Source of the DNA: Rossellomorea aquimaris
Lineage (GTDB): Bacteria > Bacillota > Bacilli > Bacillales > Bacillaceae_B
NCBI RefSeq assembly: GCF_001877785.1
Contig: NZ_MINN01000139.1
Location: 1 to 64,000, forward strand
DNA: 64,000 bases
Reading direction: 5' to 3'
How positions within the stretch are numbered: the stretch's first letter is position 1; each line of letters opens with the position of its first letter. The position numbers and the translations under genes are program-made. The notes beneath the pieces are model-generated. The model was not told the DNA's origin and made no database searches. It saw only the letters and a program-made list of their open reading frames with translations. This document shows, piece after piece, positions 61,868 through 64,000 of the stretch.

Positions 61868-62971
61868 CTATTGTTTCCATTGAGCCAGCGATATTCCCTT
61901 TATTCTTATCATCGGCTTAACGACACGTTTTTTCACTTTTTGCAGTAATTCATAGGATACATAAGAGAGGACCAGGACCAGCGGGCTGAATAGAATATGC
62001 CACACCACTCTTTCTTCCAAGCCAGGGTATCCCATCACATCTATGAGCAAATGAATGAATTTAATATAGAAGACATGGATCACATAGATGCCTGCGGTTT
62101 CCCTCCCGATCTTCGTAATCACAGAGTCTTTCCCCAACTCCGGTTTTGATAGCGCAAATAAGAAAAGTGCAATTGTAACAGGAAGACTCAGAAGGAAGTA
62201 ATCCCCTATCTTTCCATCAAGAATGAAGACCGTTATTCCTCTTTCTATGATCAACAAGAAAGAAAAGACGATGAAAAGACCCAGCCAGACATACTCATTT
62301 ATGTCCTTTATCTTCTTTTTGATCGTCTGTTCGTTATACGCTGCATAAGCACCCAATGTTGTGTAAAGAAGACCGAAAAACACTGCGTCCCTCGTTCCGA
62401 ACGGCAGACTGATCAAACCCGAATAAGATTGTCCGAACAGACCTGTTAAATGTAATCCAAAGCTTGCTAATAGCAGCAGATTAAGCTTATTCAGATGAAG
62501 GAAAACATATAAAATGATGATGCTCCATATAAGTGCAACCAGATACCAAAGCTGATAGCCCGAACTTTCCCCATAGAAGAACACTTCCAGTCTGATATTC
62601 TCACCCAGGAATCGCATGGTTTCTTTTACAGACGCAATAGGGAAGGAGTGAAAGAACACCTGAACGGCCAAATCGTAAAGCATATAGAAAATGAACCAGC
62701 TTGCAAAAAGAATTGAAAGCTTTGACACGTACTTGCTGAAGTACACACCCCCGCCGCTCCCGTCGCGCGCCCTCATTTTCTTTCCGAGTAAATAACCTGA
62801 AGTTATAAAGAAGAACGGCACTGCAAAGCGTGAAAGCGTATCAATGGTAAAATCGATATATTGTCCTTCTATCCCCCGGACAGTCACTTCTTCGAATGGA
62901 CCTGCGTGAATCAGTATGACAGCAAATATGGCAAAAAATTTAAGATAGTCTATTGCATCGTTTCTCTTCAT
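61868..62971 (-). CDS. Acyltransferase 3 (OatA-like membrane domain)
   Basis: A 367-residue protein with ten or so helices. The N-terminal RNDAIDYLKFFAIFAVILIHAGPF has the conserved His of the acyltransferase-3 family, and FFFITSGYLLGKK follows. It transfers acyl groups (usually acetyl) to a carbohydrate across the membrane. There is no C-terminal SGNH domain, so a partner may be needed. GAGGTGACAC precedes ATG 62971. The substrate is unknown; teichoic acid genes surround it. Confidence 0.85.
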   Translation of the reverse strand: MKRNDAIDYLKFFAIFAVILIHAGPFEEVTVRGIEGQYIDFTIDTLSRFAVPFFFITSGYLLGKKMRARDGSGGGVYFSKYVSKLSILFASWFIFYMLYDLAVQVFFHSFPIASVKETMRFLGENIRLEVFFYGESSGYQLWYLVALIWSIIILYVFLHLNKLNLLLLASFGLHLTGLFGQSYSGLISLPFGTRDAVFFGLLYTTLGAYAAYNEQTIKKKIKDINEYVWLGLFIVFSFLLIIERGITVFILDGKIGDYFLLSLPVTIALFLFALSKPELGKDSVITKIGRETAGIYVIHVFYIKFIHLLIDVMGYPGLEERVVWHILFSPLVLVLSYVSYELLQKVKKRVVKPMIRIKGISLAQWKQ

Positions 62972-63283
62972 TAAAGTGTCACCTCACTACTAGCGGCTTC
63001 ACGCTAATTTAACATGTTTCGTCACATGGCGAAATTAAATATACATTACATTAAAATTAAAGGCTGTTTTCTAAAAGATTGCTGCTTTTCGTAAATTGTC
63101 CAGCAGCCTGAATGTTTCTTTGTGGACATGCCCTTTTCGAATTCAAGTTTAGACCACAGGCAGAAGGACATCAGAAAACCCTAAGTTCCGGTATTTTCTT
63201 GTGTGTAAAACAGCAAAGTATGCGAAAAGAGCTACATTAAAAAAGTGAGCCCTGGAAAAGCTCACTTTAATAGATGTCACTAT
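62972..63283. other. Gap upstream of the acyltransferase gene
   Basis: No gene seen. The segment starts AAAGGCTGTTTTC and ends GAAAAGAGCTAC, with loosely complementary ends (GCTGTTTT/AAAACAGC), which suggests a decayed repeat, but I could not define its limits. A terminator closes it. Confidence 0.4.
63236..63268 (-). terminator. Terminator of the edge gene
   Basis: AAAGTGAGC (63242-63250) with GCTCACTTT (63260-63268); on the minus strand TTTTTTAATG follows. Confidence 0.88.
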
Positions 63284-64000
63284 TCATTCCATTACCGGCT
63301 TGACTGAAAGACCCAGGTTATCCGCCTTTGTAGTATAGAAGAGGAACTCCCTGTCTTTATAGGTGATATGATTTTGCGGGATGACTTTAAGGTTTGCCAA
63401 TTGGTAGTCATTATACCGGACGAAAATGGTATATAAGGAGTCATCCAGGCGATTGAGGTCCTCTACTGATACAATGAAGGAACCCTCATTGCCTTTCAGG
63501 CTGACATCACACAGCAAGTCATGATCGACCTTGGAACGGTCCCTGATGACAATTTCATTTATTTCATTCATATAGTCACCGTACACTTCAAACGTCTGTC
63601 TGTATGACTTTTCCCCTGCCGTTTCCTGTTCAGAGGCTACTGCAAGCATTGGAATACGGATTAAATGATATTCGTCCTCTAAAAAAGGAATTTCAAAGTA
63701 CGGGAGCCCGCCTTTGATCACGTACTTCTTATGTTTCTCTTTTTTATGCCATAGGAAGATTTTCGTGAAATCATCGATTCGATTATTGATAAAAAGCTCT
63801 GCTGCAGCTCTGAATAACGGCATCTTGAACTCCTCAAGGAACGGATAACGCAAATCCGATGTTGTCTCTACTACTTCTCTGAACAATTCAAAAAACGATT
63901 CCTTGTTTTTTGAATTCACAAAAAGGCTGCTGTCGAATGTCCGAAGGAAATCATACTCATATATTCGTGTCAGTGCTGTCTTTTCCATATGCAAAGGAAG
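63284..64000 (-). CDS. C-terminal part of a larger protein, probably wall-glycopolymer related
   Basis: The frame is open to the window edge and stops at 63284; 238 residues are visible. Neither the TTG at 63994 nor the ATG at 63988 has a ribosome binding site, so the gene most likely starts outside. The visible part has a helical segment (ESFFELFREVVETT) and beta-rich C-terminal domains (FEIPFLEDEYHLIRIPML, NEGSFIVSVEDLNRL). This resembles the C-terminal extensions of family 2 glycosyltransferases and TagF-type enzymes, but I see no catalytic motif. Assignment rests on context. Confidence 0.55.
   Translation of the reverse strand, partial: LPLHMEKTALTRIYEYDFLRTFDSSLFVNSKNKESFFELFREVVETTSDLRYPFLEEFKMPLFRAAAELFINNRIDDFTKIFLWHKKEKHKKYVIKGGLPYFEIPFLEDEYHLIRIPMLAVASEQETAGEKSYRQTFEVYGDYMNEINEIVIRDRSKVDHDLLCDVSLKGNEGSFIVSVEDLNRLDDSLYTIFVRYNDYQLANLKVIPQNHITYKDREFLFYTTKADNLGLSVKPVME

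Noticed and set aside
62995..63235. Insertion sequence or MITE
   Set aside because: Ends are only loosely complementary and no target duplication was seen, so it was left as an undefined gap.
1..64000. tRNA, rRNA genes or prophage
   Set aside because: No tRNA-like cloverleaf, rRNA sequence or phage gene set was recognised anywhere in the window.

Overview
The window looks like chromosome from a Bacillaceae bacterium (Bacillus or Rossellomorea-like). The evidence is the gene content and order: degU-degS-yvyE-LCP protein-tagO-tagA, sipW-tasA, an eps-type operon with tyrosine kinase and phosphatase, treP-treA-treR, Spo0E, immune inhibitor A, and Gram-positive ribosome binding sites. I see no rRNA, tRNA, cas genes or complete mobile element. 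The exact species cannot be read from the sequence.

Layout. 1-1150: transposase tail, a frameshifted membrane-protein remnant and intergenic DNA. 1152-16985: an exopolysaccharide locus. Wzz modulator, tyrosine kinase and PHP phosphatase lead the minus-strand operon, followed by a candidate EAR antitermination RNA, a 46-codon gene and a bacillosamine-type set (4,6-dehydratase, aminotransferase, phosphosugar transferase, acetyltransferase). A visibly A+T-rich serotype block follows (two GT4 enzymes, nucleotide-sugar dehydrogenase, asparagine-synthase-like protein, Wzx), with a convergent Wzy. 17200-23869: SGNH protein, LCP ligase and three zinc-ribbon proteins including a TcaA-like one. 23969-26316: LysM-NlpC/P60 autolysin, ABC permease remnant and small membrane proteins. 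26454-32408: trehalose locus with TreR operators, interrupted by three copies of a structured repeat, plus a Spo0E-like gene and a lipoprotein. 32453-37340: biofilm matrix genes (sipW, tasA, tapA-like) and inhA. 37766-48246: degSU, yvyE, LCP protein, an O-acetylation pair (MBOAT and DHHW), tagO, GT4 and tagA. 48553-52793: Wzy-like, MviN-type flippase and GT4. 53211-64000: gpsA, LTA-synthase-like protein, a large SH3/GH73 autolysin, tagB-like, tagD, an acyltransferase and a partial gene at the edge.

Together the genes form a cell-envelope neighbourhood: teichoic acid linkage and priming (TagO, TagA, TagB-like, TagD, GpsA), LCP attachment, at least two Wzy-type glycans, O-acetylation, autolysins, matrix fibres, and the DegSU system that controls this lifestyle.

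The most unusual signals are non-coding. Two arrays of about 13-bp palindromic words, phased at 25 nt (37428-37636 and 52831-53127), each lie between convergent genes. A five-copy dispersed element of about 95-400 nt keeps its stems through compensatory changes; two copies sit in larger composites with their own covarying outer inverted repeats.
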